From Acidobacteriota bacterium (lineage in GTDB: Bacteria > Actinomycetota > Acidimicrobiia > ATN3): 59,795 nucleotides of DNA. The notes under the pieces are model-generated. The model was not told where the DNA came from. It searched no databases and worked only from the letters and a program-made list of their open reading frames with translations. The stretch spans positions 86,156 to 145,950 of the forward strand of contig QEUQ01000004.1 of assembly GCA_003577105.1 (NCBI GenBank). Reading direction: 5' to 3'. Each line of letters starts with the position of its first letter. Position 1 is the stretch's first letter. Position numbers and translations under genes: made by a program. Positions 1 to 7,844 of this stretch are shown here, one piece after another.

Positions 1-227
1 TCGATCTTGATTCCAAGAGCGCGCGCTGCCTCAACTTCTGATCCACAGTGGAACGCAGGCATTGCGACTCGCTTCGGAACCCCGAGCGCCTTGAGGGCCA
101 GCCAGACTGCTCCCCTCCCCAGGTGAGTAAGTACGCAGCGCTCGTCGGTCATCGGGAATTCGAGCCGGTCCGGTTTGGCTCCGAAGAGAATTCCGCGCTC
201 GAGCGGTGGATAGACCGAGACGATCAT
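1..227 (-). CDS. DegT/DnrJ/EryC1-like aminotransferase, N-terminal part (runs off window)
   Basis: Partial gene: the first 75 codons are in the window and the frame stays open to base 1. The ATG (227-225) overlaps the murJ stop codon as ATGA, which implies translational coupling and supports the start. The encoded N-terminus includes LGRGAVWLALKALGV followed by MPAFHCGSEVEAARALGI. This resembles the opening segment of DegT/DnrJ/EryC1/StrS PLP-dependent sugar aminotransferases, where a small-residue helix precedes a PAYHCG-type strand turn. The catalytic lysine would lie beyond the edge and cannot be checked. Enzymes of this family make amino sugars for surface polysaccharides, so a cell-surface role beside a flippase is plausible but inferred. 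Confidence 0.6.
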   Translation of the reverse strand, partial: MIVSVYPPLERGILFGAKPDRLEFPMTDERCVLTHLGRGAVWLALKALGVPKRVAMPAFHCGSEVEAARALGIKI

Positions 228-1843
228 TCGCCAGCGCCACCGCCAAGGCCACCGCCACCGCGTAGGAGGCGCCTATAGACGGAAAGATCCTCGATTCGCA
301 TCGCCTTGGCGGCAGCGAAGAAGACTGCAGCGCCAACGACGAGACCCGCCACTACTTGGGCCGGCGCGCGCATCCATCCGGAGAAGCTGATCACAGAGGA
401 GATTCCCCACATAGCCAATCCCGCCGCCACGCTGGCGACAAAGACACGGAAGATCTGGGCCGTCGTGTGCCTGCCTCCAAGCCCTTTTGTTCTGCGAGAA
501 AGCGCGATGCCCGCGGCCACCGAGCCGATCACGTAGCCGCACGTGTGGGCCAGGGCGAGACCCTCGATCTTCCAGAGCCAAAAGAAGGGGATGTCGAGAA
601 CGATCGTCGTTCCCACCTCGATCAAGTTGAGCATGAACGGCGTGCGGGAATCCTGCATTGCGTAAAAGGCCCTCAGGAAAAGAACCCACGCTGCGAAGGG
701 CAGGATTCCGATGGCGAACATCTGGAGGACCCGAGCGACCAGCACGCTCGAGCTTGCCGACATCACACCCCTTTGAAGAAGGAACTCGATCCCGGGAAGC
801 GCGAGCACGATGGTCGCCGCGGTCATCGGCAAGAGGATGACCGCTGTCGCCCGCAAGCCACGGCCAACCCTGAGTGAGAAGGAGGCGAAGTCTTCATCGA
901 GAGAGAGGCGGGCAAGAGTAGGAACGAGTGCTGTCATGATCGAGACCGCGACTACGCCATAGGGAAGCTGGAAGAACGCGAACGCTACGAAGTAAGCGGT
1001 GGGGCCGCCTTGGACTCCGTTGGCGAGCACGAGAGCGACCCCAAAGCCGATCTGGTTGACCACGACATAGCCGATCGTCCAGCCCGAGAGGCGCGTGAGC
1101 TTTCGGACCGCCTCATGCTTGAAATCCACCACCCACTTGAGCTTGAGTGGGAGGCGCCTCACAAACGGCCAATGAATCGCGGCCATTGCTGCGACGCCGG
1201 CGGTCGTTCCGGCGCCTAGAAGCCACTTCGCTCCGCTGCTCAACGGAGTCTCGCCCTTGTACATCTGGCCAAAGGCAATGAAGATGCCAATGACAACGAC
1301 GTTGTTGAGGATCGGAGCAAACATCGGTAAGGCGAAGCGATCGTGCGCGTTGAGAAGCCCGTCGGCGATGGCTGAGTAGCCGTACAGGAAGATCTGCGCT
1401 GCAAAGACCCTGAAGAAGAAGGTCGCAAGCTCCTGCTGTGCCACACCGAGCTCTCCCCCGACGCGAAACGTGAAGAGCCTCATCAGCCACGGAGCGGCAA
1501 TAACTGCGAGCAGCGAAACCACGGCGAGCACAATCAGCGTCGCCATGACGAGTGCCGAGACATCGCGGGCCGCGTCCCCCTGCGACTTCGCACTCTTGAT
1601 TTGATCTACGACTACCGGTATGAAGACCGCCGTCAGCACTCCTCCGAGAACCAGCTCATAGATGACGTTTGGGAGAGTGTTGGCAATGTTGTAGGTGTCG
1701 GCTAGGCGCGACTCAGCTACTCCGATTGCATAAGCCATCGCCGCGATCCGGCCAAGGCCGGTGGCCCTCGACAGCACGGTGCCAATCGCCATGACGATGG
1801 CCGGCCTGGCCAGTGGCTTCGTCTCGGGTTGTTCCTGCATCAC
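224..1843 (-). CDS. murJ: MurJ/MviN-type lipid II flippase
   Basis: Integral membrane protein of the MOP superfamily, expected to move lipid-linked peptidoglycan precursor across the cytoplasmic membrane. The N-terminal pattern (IGTVLSRATGLGR, then NTLPNVIYELVLGGVLTAVFIPV) is the MviN/MurJ signature, and 539 residues with about 14 hydrophobic segments fits the family. The C-terminus ends in a short glycine-rich tail. A GTG (1843) and an ATG (1840) are adjacent start candidates. The stop overlaps the next gene's ATG by 4 nt. It lies far from the dcw cluster and beside an aminotransferase gene, so an exopolysaccharide-unit flippase of the same superfamily is the alternative; MurJ is preferred from the N-terminal motif. 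Confidence 0.88.
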   Translation of the reverse strand: MMQEQPETKPLARPAIVMAIGTVLSRATGLGRIAAMAYAIGVAESRLADTYNIANTLPNVIYELVLGGVLTAVFIPVVVDQIKSAKSQGDAARDVSALVMATLIVLAVVSLLAVIAAPWLMRLFTFRVGGELGVAQQELATFFFRVFAAQIFLYGYSAIADGLLNAHDRFALPMFAPILNNVVVIGIFIAFGQMYKGETPLSSGAKWLLGAGTTAGVAAMAAIHWPFVRRLPLKLKWVVDFKHEAVRKLTRLSGWTIGYVVVNQIGFGVALVLANGVQGGPTAYFVAFAFFQLPYGVVAVSIMTALVPTLARLSLDEDFASFSLRVGRGLRATAVILLPMTAATIVLALPGIEFLLQRGVMSASSSVLVARVLQMFAIGILPFAAWVLFLRAFYAMQDSRTPFMLNLIEVGTTIVLDIPFFWLWKIEGLALAHTCGYVIGSVAAGIALSRRTKGLGGRHTTAQIFRVFVASVAAGLAMWGISSVISFSGWMRAPAQVVAGLVVGAAVFFAAAKAMRIEDLSVYRRLLRGGGGLGGGAGE

Positions 1844-1911
1844 CGTGCTGAGGCTACCTGTCTAGCGAGCTGGGTGGGCGAATCTCGCGCCGAATCAAAG
1901 GGATCGGCAGC

Positions 1912-1959
1912 GGATTGATGGCAATCGGGGCGAGTCGGGAAGGATTGAAGACGGATTGA
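1912..1959 (+). repeat. three GGATTGA repeats in the murJ/thiolase-like intergenic region
   Basis: GGATTGA occurs at 1912-1918, 1942-1948 and 1953-1959 in the 178-bp divergent region between murJ and the thiolase-like gene. Spacings are 30 and 11 bases. They could be sites for a regulator of either gene, or chance; no convincing promoter pair was found around them. Confidence 0.3.
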
Positions 1960-2021
1960 ATAGAGAACGGGACTCTGGCGTATCGTTGCCATCCCGGAAG
2001 ACAACGGCATCGGAGGGATAG

Positions 2022-3497
2022 TTGGACCCGCGTCTACCCGTGATCATCGGGACCGGCCAAGTCACAAACCGCCCCAAGTCAGAAACGCGCCTGCGAGCGC
2101 CCGTCACGCTCATGGCTGAAGCGACAGAGCTCGCGCTCTCTGACGCAGGCGTGGTGGCCGCCAGTATCGACTCCGTCCAAGTTGTAAACACCATCTCATG
2201 GACCTATGCCGACCCGGCCGGTGAGCTTGCAGAGGCAATTGGCGCGTCACCTGCCGAATCCATCTACACGACGGTCGGCGGCAACACTCCTCAGTGGCTC
2301 GTCAACCGGGCTTGCGAGATGATCTCTAAGGGCGAGCGTGAGCTGGTATTGATCTCCGGGGCCGAGTCGTTTGCCTCCGCTACCGCCGCCCGCTCCATGG
2401 GGCGAAAGCTCGATCGAGGAAACCGCGGCGAGCAGCCCCAGGCGATTGGTGATGATCGTCCGGGTGCAGGCCCGGCCGAAATGCAGTCGGGCTTGATCGC
2501 CCCGGCCCAGATCTACCCGCTGATTGAGAACGCCTATCGCGCATCGAAGGGGCGGAGCGTTGCGGAGCATCAGGCCGTTCTTGGCAGTCTGTGTGAATCC
2601 TTCAACCGAGTAGCCGCAGAGAATCCACTCTCCTGGCTACCAGAGCGCCACACCGCTGAAGAGATCGTGACTCCGACCCCACTCAATCGAATGATCGGCT
2701 TCCCATATACCAAGTGGATGAACTCGATCATGAAGGTTGACCAGGGCGCCTCGCTGCTGATCGCATCAGCCGAGAAAGCAGAGGAACTCGGCGTCGAGCG
2801 CGACAAATGGGTCTTCCCGCAGGCAGGTACCGAATGCAACGATCCGTGGTTTGTCAGCCAGAGGCCTGATCTCGCCGAGTCGCCCGCAATTAGGGCCGCG
2901 GGGACCGCTTCACTCGAGGCGGCGGGGGTTGGCATCGACGACATCGAATTCATCGACCTTTACTCATGCTTCCCTTGCGCGGTGGAGCTCGGCGCCGACG
3001 CACTCGGACTCCCGGCAGATGGCTCTCGTCAGCTGACGGTGACCGGCGGACTCATGTACTTTGGCGGACCCGGAAACAACTACGCGACACATTCAATTGC
3101 CACAATGGTTGGCTTGCTGAGAGAGAGCCCTGAGAGCTACGGACTCTGCACTGCACTGGGCTGGTATGTGACCAAACACGCCGTTGGGGTTTACTCGGGC
3201 ACACCGCCCGCAGAGGGCTTCAAGCGCCCCGATATCTCTGCGCGTCAAGCTGAAATCGATTCTTCCGAACTAAGTTTGGGGCAGCCCGAATCCGGTGAGA
3301 CTGTAGAAATAGTCGCCTACACGGTCCTTTACGACAGAGAGGGCAAACCGATGTCGGCTCCGGCAGTCGTTGAGTGCAAGACGGGCCGGGCGATAGTGCA
3401 CTTGCCAGACGACTCCCCGACAGACGAGGAGCTCGTTGGGCGCAATGCGCGCATCCATGATGTCGATGGGCAGGTGCCCAAGGCAGAGCTGGTCTAG
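2022..3497 (+). CDS. thiolase-like (SCP-x/acetyl-CoA acetyltransferase family) protein
   Basis: A 491-residue protein of the thiolase superfamily, in the actinobacterial subgroup annotated as acetyl-CoA acetyltransferase or lipid-transfer protein. The TTG start at 2022 follows a strong GGAGGG site (2012-2017). Seen in sequence: the thiolase fold marker VLISGAESFAS, the segment DLYSCFPCAVELGADALG at the usual NEAF position, GGLMYFGGPGNNY at the GHP position and a C-terminal OB-like extension. By eye, the nucleophilic Cys position is occupied by Gly (VGGNTPQ) and the catalytic His of GHP by Gly. Ordinary thiolysis is therefore doubtful; a retro-aldolase or lyase role in lipid or sterol breakdown is possible. 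It is followed after 18 bases by an enoyl-CoA hydratase gene, suggesting a joint acyl-CoA pathway. Confidence 0.8.
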   Translation: MDPRLPVIIGTGQVTNRPKSETRLRAPVTLMAEATELALSDAGVVAASIDSVQVVNTISWTYADPAGELAEAIGASPAESIYTTVGGNTPQWLVNRACEMISKGERELVLISGAESFASATAARSMGRKLDRGNRGEQPQAIGDDRPGAGPAEMQSGLIAPAQIYPLIENAYRASKGRSVAEHQAVLGSLCESFNRVAAENPLSWLPERHTAEEIVTPTPLNRMIGFPYTKWMNSIMKVDQGASLLIASAEKAEELGVERDKWVFPQAGTECNDPWFVSQRPDLAESPAIRAAGTASLEAAGVGIDDIEFIDLYSCFPCAVELGADALGLPADGSRQLTVTGGLMYFGGPGNNYATHSIATMVGLLRESPESYGLCTALGWYVTKHAVGVYSGTPPAEGFKRPDISARQAEIDSSELSLGQPESGETVEIVAYTVLYDREGKPMSAPAVVECKTGRAIVHLPDDSPTDEELVGRNARIHDVDGQVPKAELV

Positions 3498-3515
3498 CTG
3501 AGGGAAGGAACGTCG

Positions 3516-4286
3516 ATGAGTTTCTGGACTGAAAAGCGCCTTGATGGCGGCGTCTGCGTGCTGGAGTTCGCAAACGAGCCGACCGGAGCAATGCCCGTCG
3601 CGGGAATGGCCGAGCTCCACAAGACCGTCGACTCCCTGGCCGGAGACTCTGACATCAAGGCACTGGTGATCACGGGGGCCCAAGACGGTATCTTCATCGC
3701 CCACGCCGACATCGGCGATCTCATCAAGATCGGACGGCGTGAGGAGACCGGAGCCGATCCGGCGTCTTGGTACATGGCAACGATCGGCCTCGCCGCGTTT
3801 CCTGCACCGACCATTGCGGCAATCAACGGCCAAGCTTGGGGCGGAGGACTCGAAGTGGCGCTCTGTGCAGACATTCGATTCGCCGCGAGATCGGCGAGCC
3901 TCGGCCAACCTGAAATTCGGGCCGGGATCATCCCCGGGGCGGGCGGCACACAGCGCCTCTCCAAACTGGTGGGAAAGGCCAAGGCAGCCGAGCTCATTTT
4001 CGAAGGGAGAGTGATTGACGCGGCCGAAGCGCTCTCAATCGGCTTGGTCAACCGGGTCTATGAGGATTCCTCGCTCATGGACGCGACGCTCGAGTATGCG
4101 TCGAATCTTGCCCGCTACTCAGCCGAGGCGCTCCGATCGGCAAAGACCGCGATTAGCTCGTCAGACGTGCAGATCGCCGAGGGGCTCTCGCTCGAATCGC
4201 GCCTCTTCTCAAAGCTGCTCCCAAGCGACGAAGCGCAGGAACTGCTCGCGGCGATCCTCGCCGATGGCGGGCAATTCGGAGACTGA
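3516..4286 (+). CDS. enoyl-CoA hydratase/isomerase (crotonase family)
   Basis: A 256-residue crotonase-fold protein, expected to hydrate or isomerise 2-enoyl-CoA thioesters in the cytoplasm. The oxyanion-hole segment AAINGQAWGGGLEVALCAD and the second motif SLGQPEIRAGIIPGAGGTQR are intact. Both catalytic glutamates of true hydratases align at E113 and E133. It begins with ATG 18 nt after the thiolase-like gene, with GGAAGGAA upstream, so the two are likely co-transcribed. It is convergent with the MarR gene; the stop codons are one base apart with no room for a classic terminator. Substrate chain length cannot be told from sequence. Confidence 0.9.
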   Translation: MSFWTEKRLDGGVCVLEFANEPTGAMPVAGMAELHKTVDSLAGDSDIKALVITGAQDGIFIAHADIGDLIKIGRREETGADPASWYMATIGLAAFPAPTIAAINGQAWGGGLEVALCADIRFAARSASLGQPEIRAGIIPGAGGTQRLSKLVGKAKAAELIFEGRVIDAAEALSIGLVNRVYEDSSLMDATLEYASNLARYSAEALRSAKTAISSSDVQIAEGLSLESRLFSKLLPSDEAQELLAAILADGGQFGD

Positions 4287-4287
4287 G

Positions 4288-4776
4288 TCAGACGCGAGTG
4301 ACTTGTGCCGCTTCGGCGGCCTCGACCGAACGCATTACCTTCGCGAGAAGATCACGCAGCTGCCGCTGCTCCTCACCAGTGAGTGAGTCAATCACGGGAG
4401 ACTGAGAAACATCGAGCTGTGCGCTCAGCTCATCATGAAGCCGACGACCCTCAGTTGTGAGGGCCAGCATCTTGCGCCGGCGGTCAGCAGGATCGGGCCG
4501 GCGCTCAATGAGTTCGCGCTCTTCTAGCTGATCAGCGATCCCGGTTATGTAGGAGGCGTCTAGCGCCAATGCCTCGGCGAGACCACCCATCGAGAGGGGC
4601 TCGTCTAATTGGAGCAGCGCCATAGCTTGGGGCGGCGCCAGCCCCACCTCGGTTACGCACGCGACGAAATGCATTCGCATTTGCGTGCCAATTGTCCGAA
4701 TCAAGTCGGCGATCTCGGTGCGGACGTCAGCAGGTTCGCCAAGAGCTGTCGAAACGGCGATTTCGTCTGTTGCCAA
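4288..4776 (-). CDS. MarR-family transcriptional regulator
   Basis: A 162-residue winged-helix regulator. The recognition region (LSMGGLAEALALDASYITGIADQLEERELIERR) and the wing (DPADRRRKMLALTTEGR) are typical of MarR proteins, with dimerisation helices at both ends. It is divergent from the adaptor/ABC operon beginning near 4862, and such regulators usually control the adjacent efflux genes and themselves. The TTG at 4776 is the proposed start. A promoter with a 10-bp palindrome over its -10 lies just upstream, consistent with autorepression. The ligand is unknown. Confidence 0.88.
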   Translation of the reverse strand: MATDEIAVSTALGEPADVRTEIADLIRTIGTQMRMHFVACVTEVGLAPPQAMALLQLDEPLSMGGLAEALALDASYITGIADQLEERELIERRPDPADRRRKMLALTTEGRRLHDELSAQLDVSQSPVIDSLTGEEQRQLRDLLAKVMRSVEAAEAAQVTRV

Positions 4777-4813
4777 CTGAACCCAGCCTGTTGCTCAGGA
4801 AGTAGTCATTTCG

Positions 4814-4842
4814 AGTCTAGACTTAATACTTGTGTCTATCAA
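4814..4842 (-). promoter_or_regulatory. predicted marR promoter with overlapping palindrome
   Basis: On the minus strand TTGATA (4842-4837) and TAGACT (4819-4814) are separated by exactly 17 bp, a good sigma-70-like pair placing transcription about 30 bases before the marR start. The perfect 10-bp palindrome AGTCTAGACT (4814-4823) covers the -10, and an imperfect repeat TTGCC-N5-GGTAA lies at 4846-4860. These are candidate MarR operators for both divergent transcripts. The -10 matches that of the cysH promoter in this window. Confidence 0.5.
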
Positions 4843-4861
4843 CTATTGCCGATAAGGTAAT

Positions 4862-5869
4862 TTGACACATTCAAGTTTCTCAGAGAAATACCAGGGTGCA
4901 AGGCAAGTGAGTGATTCGGGAGATGGAGCGGTCGCGTTTTCGGAGATTCCGGTAACACCGCCCAAGAAGAAACGTCGCGGTCTGATTATTGGGATCGTCG
5001 TCGCCGCTGCGGCAGTCGTATTGCTCCCGCTCCTATGCAGCCCACAAGGCAAGGACGACGCTAACAAACCGACCACGGCCGAGGTCACTCGCGCAACGAT
5101 TGAGAAGCGAATCGAGATCGACGGTCAGGTGGTTCCGGTCAGCTCCTACTCACTGGCCTTTCCCATTCCCGCTTCGGATGTGGTTGTGGGACCGAACATC
5201 GCATCTGTAAACGTCTCGGTTGGGGACGAAGTCGCCGCAGGGCACATCCTCGCCCAGCTAGAAGGGGACAACGTCGATTCTGCAAGGCTTCTGGCGCCGG
5301 TGGATGGGGTGATCACCGAAGTCAAGGGAGCGGCAGGAGCGCCGCCGCCGCCTGGCGCAACAATCCAGATGCGCACCAACTCACTTGAGGGCGAGTTCAA
5401 GATCGGCGAGACAGACCTATCAACAATTGAACCCGGCATCGAAGCGACGATAACGGTTCCGGTACTGACGAAGAGTGTGGCGGTGACCATCGGGCAGCTC
5501 CCCAAGGATCCCGTCGCCCAGACAGCCGCGGCGACCGTGGGCGGCACTCAGAGCGGCGGGGCCACGGCGGGGCAGGGAACGGCAAACTACTCGTTGACGA
5601 TTCCCATGCCGGCCACCGAAGGGCTCAAGCCGGGCCTGACTGCGCGGCTGCTGGTGATCCCGAAGAAGAAGGTTGACGTACTCGCCGTGCCTGCAGCCGC
5701 GGTCGTGGGAGAGGGCAAAGACGCAAAGGTCGAGGTTCTCGTGGACGGACGAAGTGAAATGCGTTCGGTTGAGATCGGAATTTCCGACGGGCGAAGTGCT
5801 GAGGTGCTGAGTGGCCTGGTCGTTGGTGATCAAGTCGTTCTCAATCCAGGGGGTGAGGTAGCGAGTTGA
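4862..5869 (+). CDS. periplasmic-adaptor-like (HlyD/MFP) protein without coiled-coil hairpin
   Basis: A 335-residue adaptor of a MacAB-like exporter. It has a cytoplasmic tail, one membrane anchor at about residues 40-57 (GLIIGIVVAAAAVVLLPLL), a lipoyl/barrel-sandwich core (SVNVSVGDEVAAGHILAQLEG joined directly to LLAPVDGVITEV) and a beta-barrel with the local motif LPKDP near residue 217. The two lipoyl halves are adjacent, so the helical hairpin of classical adaptors is absent. The start is uncertain: TTG 4862 lies in a TTGACA sequence that may be a -35 box, and GTG 4907 (residue 16) is the alternative. The stop overlaps the ATPase start as TTGA. First gene of a four-gene operon next to marR. 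Confidence 0.8.
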   Translation: MTHSSFSEKYQGARQVSDSGDGAVAFSEIPVTPPKKKRRGLIIGIVVAAAAVVLLPLLCSPQGKDDANKPTTAEVTRATIEKRIEIDGQVVPVSSYSLAFPIPASDVVVGPNIASVNVSVGDEVAAGHILAQLEGDNVDSARLLAPVDGVITEVKGAAGAPPPPGATIQMRTNSLEGEFKIGETDLSTIEPGIEATITVPVLTKSVAVTIGQLPKDPVAQTAAATVGGTQSGGATAGQGTANYSLTIPMPATEGLKPGLTARLLVIPKKKVDVLAVPAAAVVGEGKDAKVEVLVDGRSEMRSVEIGISDGRSAEVLSGLVVGDQVVLNPGGEVAS

Positions 5870-6600
5870 GCATCACTGTCACCACCGAAGAGGCGACGGA
5901 GATTGCTGAGCGCGACGACGCACCCGCGCTCGAGCTGAGGGGGATCCGCAAGATCTACAACAGCGGCTCGGTCGCTTTCGAAGCCGTTCGCGGAATCGAC
6001 CTGATAGTCAACAAGGGCGACTTCGTGGCGGTAACGGGGGCCTCTGGGTCCGGTAAGTCAACGCTCATGAACATGATCGGATGCCTCGATCGCCCGTCAT
6101 ATGGCCTCTACCGCATGGAGGGCGAGGAGATCTCGCACAAGACCGAAAATGAACTTGCCGAGATTCGCAATAGGCGCATCGGCTTTGTCTTTCAGAGCTA
6201 CAACTTGCTCGCACGAGCAACCGCTTTGGAGAACGTCGAAGTTCCCCTCTTCTATCGAGGACTGCCGCGAAGAAAGCGGGTCCCTTTGGCCAAGGCAATG
6301 CTCGAGCGGGTCGGGCTCGGAGCCCGAGGTGACCACACCCCCGCCCAGCTGTCCGGCGGAGAGCAGCAGAGGGTCGCAATTGCACGTGCCCTCGTCGGCG
6401 ACCCGACAATAGTTCTCGCCGACGAACCGACCGGAAACCTTGACACGTCGAGAACCGAAGAGATTCTTCAGCTCTTTGAGGCACTCCACGAAGAGGGGCG
6501 GACAATAGTCCTGATCACTCACGAAGATGAGGTTGCGTCGAGGGCCAAGCGCTCGGTTGTAATGCGCGACGGCTTGATCATCAGGGACGACGCCCAATGA
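5866..6600 (+). CDS. ABC transporter ATPase, MacB/LolD type
   Basis: A 244-residue nucleotide-binding subunit. All motifs are intact: Walker [11 protein letters not shown]-loop FQSYNLL, signature LSGGEQQR, Walker [13 protein letters not shown] and H-loop ITHE. The sequence around the signature and D-loop is typical of the MacB/LolD/FtsE group, which works with FtsX-fold permeases. It overlaps the upstream adaptor gene (TTGA) and the downstream permease gene (ATGA) by 4 nt each, indicating fixed stoichiometry. It would hydrolyse ATP in the cytoplasm to drive the permease encoded next. Confidence 0.95.
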   Translation: MSITVTTEEATEIAERDDAPALELRGIRKIYNSGSVAFEAVRGIDLIVNKGDFVAVTGASGSGKSTLMNMIGCLDRPSYGLYRMEGEEISHKTENELAEIRNRRIGFVFQSYNLLARATALENVEVPLFYRGLPRRKRVPLAKAMLERVGLGARGDHTPAQLSGGEQQRVAIARALVGDPTIVLADEPTGNLDTSRTEEILQLFEALHEEGRTIVLITHEDEVASRAKRSVVMRDGLIIRDDAQ

Positions 6601-7835
6601 AGACGCGCCAACTTCTCCCCCTCGCCATTGATTTCCTAAGACGAAACAAGGTCCGGGCGATGCTCACAGCGCTTGGCATCATCATTGGGATTTCATCGGT
6701 AGTCGCGCTTGTATCAGCTGGCGAGGCAGCTCAGAAGGACATCACGAGCCAAGTCAGCTCACTCGGCCCCAACCTTGCCTTCGTTCTTCCTCAAGCTCCG
6801 AGCGGCAAGACCCGCCTCGGCCAGCCGCCGCCAATTGCACGGGCAGGCTCCGTCGGAACGCTGACGCTCTCGGACGCAGACGCGATCCGCCAGAACGTCA
6901 AAGGCATTGATGGAGTCGCTCCCGAGCTGTACGCGACCACACCGGTGAGCGGAGGGGGGGTAGGCGTCAACGCCACCGTACTCGGCACGTCGGCGGACTA
7001 TGCTCCGGTGCGCAACGTTCAGATGGTCCAAGGCGGATTCTTCACACCGCGCCAGGAGGAACTTGGGCTCAATGTCGTAGTCGTCGGGCACGACATAGTC
7101 CAAGACCTCGGGCAGCGCGCCCGGGTCGGCAGCGAGATTTCGATCGGAAACCGCCCATTCACGGTGATTGGGGTCATGGATCGCCGGGGTACCGTCGGTG
7201 GGCGAAACATGGACAACTACGTGATCATTCCGGCGCAGGCGGCCAAGTCACTCCTCGTCGGGGATGAGCGGCTCGTCCTGATCGACATTTCTCTCGCCGA
7301 TGCAGCCGACAGCGCTCAGGGCAAGGCCACTCTCGCTGAGGTCACGGCCCTGCTTCGTGACCGCCATCGAACCCCACCAGGCACACTCGAGGACTTCAGC
7401 ATCTCGACTCAGGCAGACCTGCTCCAGACTCTTCAGGCAATTACCGGGGTGCTGACAATCTTGCTCGCTGCCATTGCCGGAATTTCGCTTCTTGTCGGAG
7501 GAATCGGCGTCATGAACATCATGCTGGTGTCGGTGCGTGAGCGGACCCGCGAGATTGGACTCCGCAAGGCGCTCGGCGCACGCAAGAGAGACATTCTTCT
7601 TCAGTTCCTGACTGAATCAGTGGTGCTGACGATTTTCGGCGGGATCATCGGCATAGTCATCGGCAGCTTGGGGGCGATCGGTATCACCGGCGCGATGGAG
7701 ATCAAGGGCGGTCCGTCAGTGACGGCAATCATTGTCGCGTTCGTGGTCTCAGCGGCTGTCGGGATCTTCTTTGGCGTCTATCCGGCACGGCGAGCTTCCG
7801 CTCTCGAACCAATTGAAGCCCTCAGGTATGAGTAG
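6597..7835 (+). CDS. MacB-like ABC permease (FtsX fold)
   Basis: A 412-residue permease with the MacB layout: an N-terminal membrane helix (about 20-42, after FLRRNKVRAMLTALG), a large extracytoplasmic domain (about 45-275) and three C-terminal helices. The conserved coupling segment VGGIGVMNIMLVSVRERTRE is followed by GLRKALGARKRDI, typical of MacB and FtsX permeases. In monoderm bacteria such systems act as mechanotransmitters or export peptides, lipids or macrolides; the substrate here is unknown. It is flanked on both sides by adaptor genes, which is less usual than one adaptor. Confidence 0.93.
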   Translation: MKTRQLLPLAIDFLRRNKVRAMLTALGIIIGISSVVALVSAGEAAQKDITSQVSSLGPNLAFVLPQAPSGKTRLGQPPPIARAGSVGTLTLSDADAIRQNVKGIDGVAPELYATTPVSGGGVGVNATVLGTSADYAPVRNVQMVQGGFFTPRQEELGLNVVVVGHDIVQDLGQRARVGSEISIGNRPFTVIGVMDRRGTVGGRNMDNYVIIPAQAAKSLLVGDERLVLIDISLADAADSAQGKATLAEVTALLRDRHRTPPGTLEDFSISTQADLLQTLQAITGVLTILLAAIAGISLLVGGIGVMNIMLVSVRERTREIGLRKALGARKRDILLQFLTESVVLTIFGGIIGIVIGSLGAIGITGAMEIKGGPSVTAIIVAFVVSAAVGIFFGVYPARRASALEPIEALRYE

Positions 7836-7844
7836 GAGCACTCA

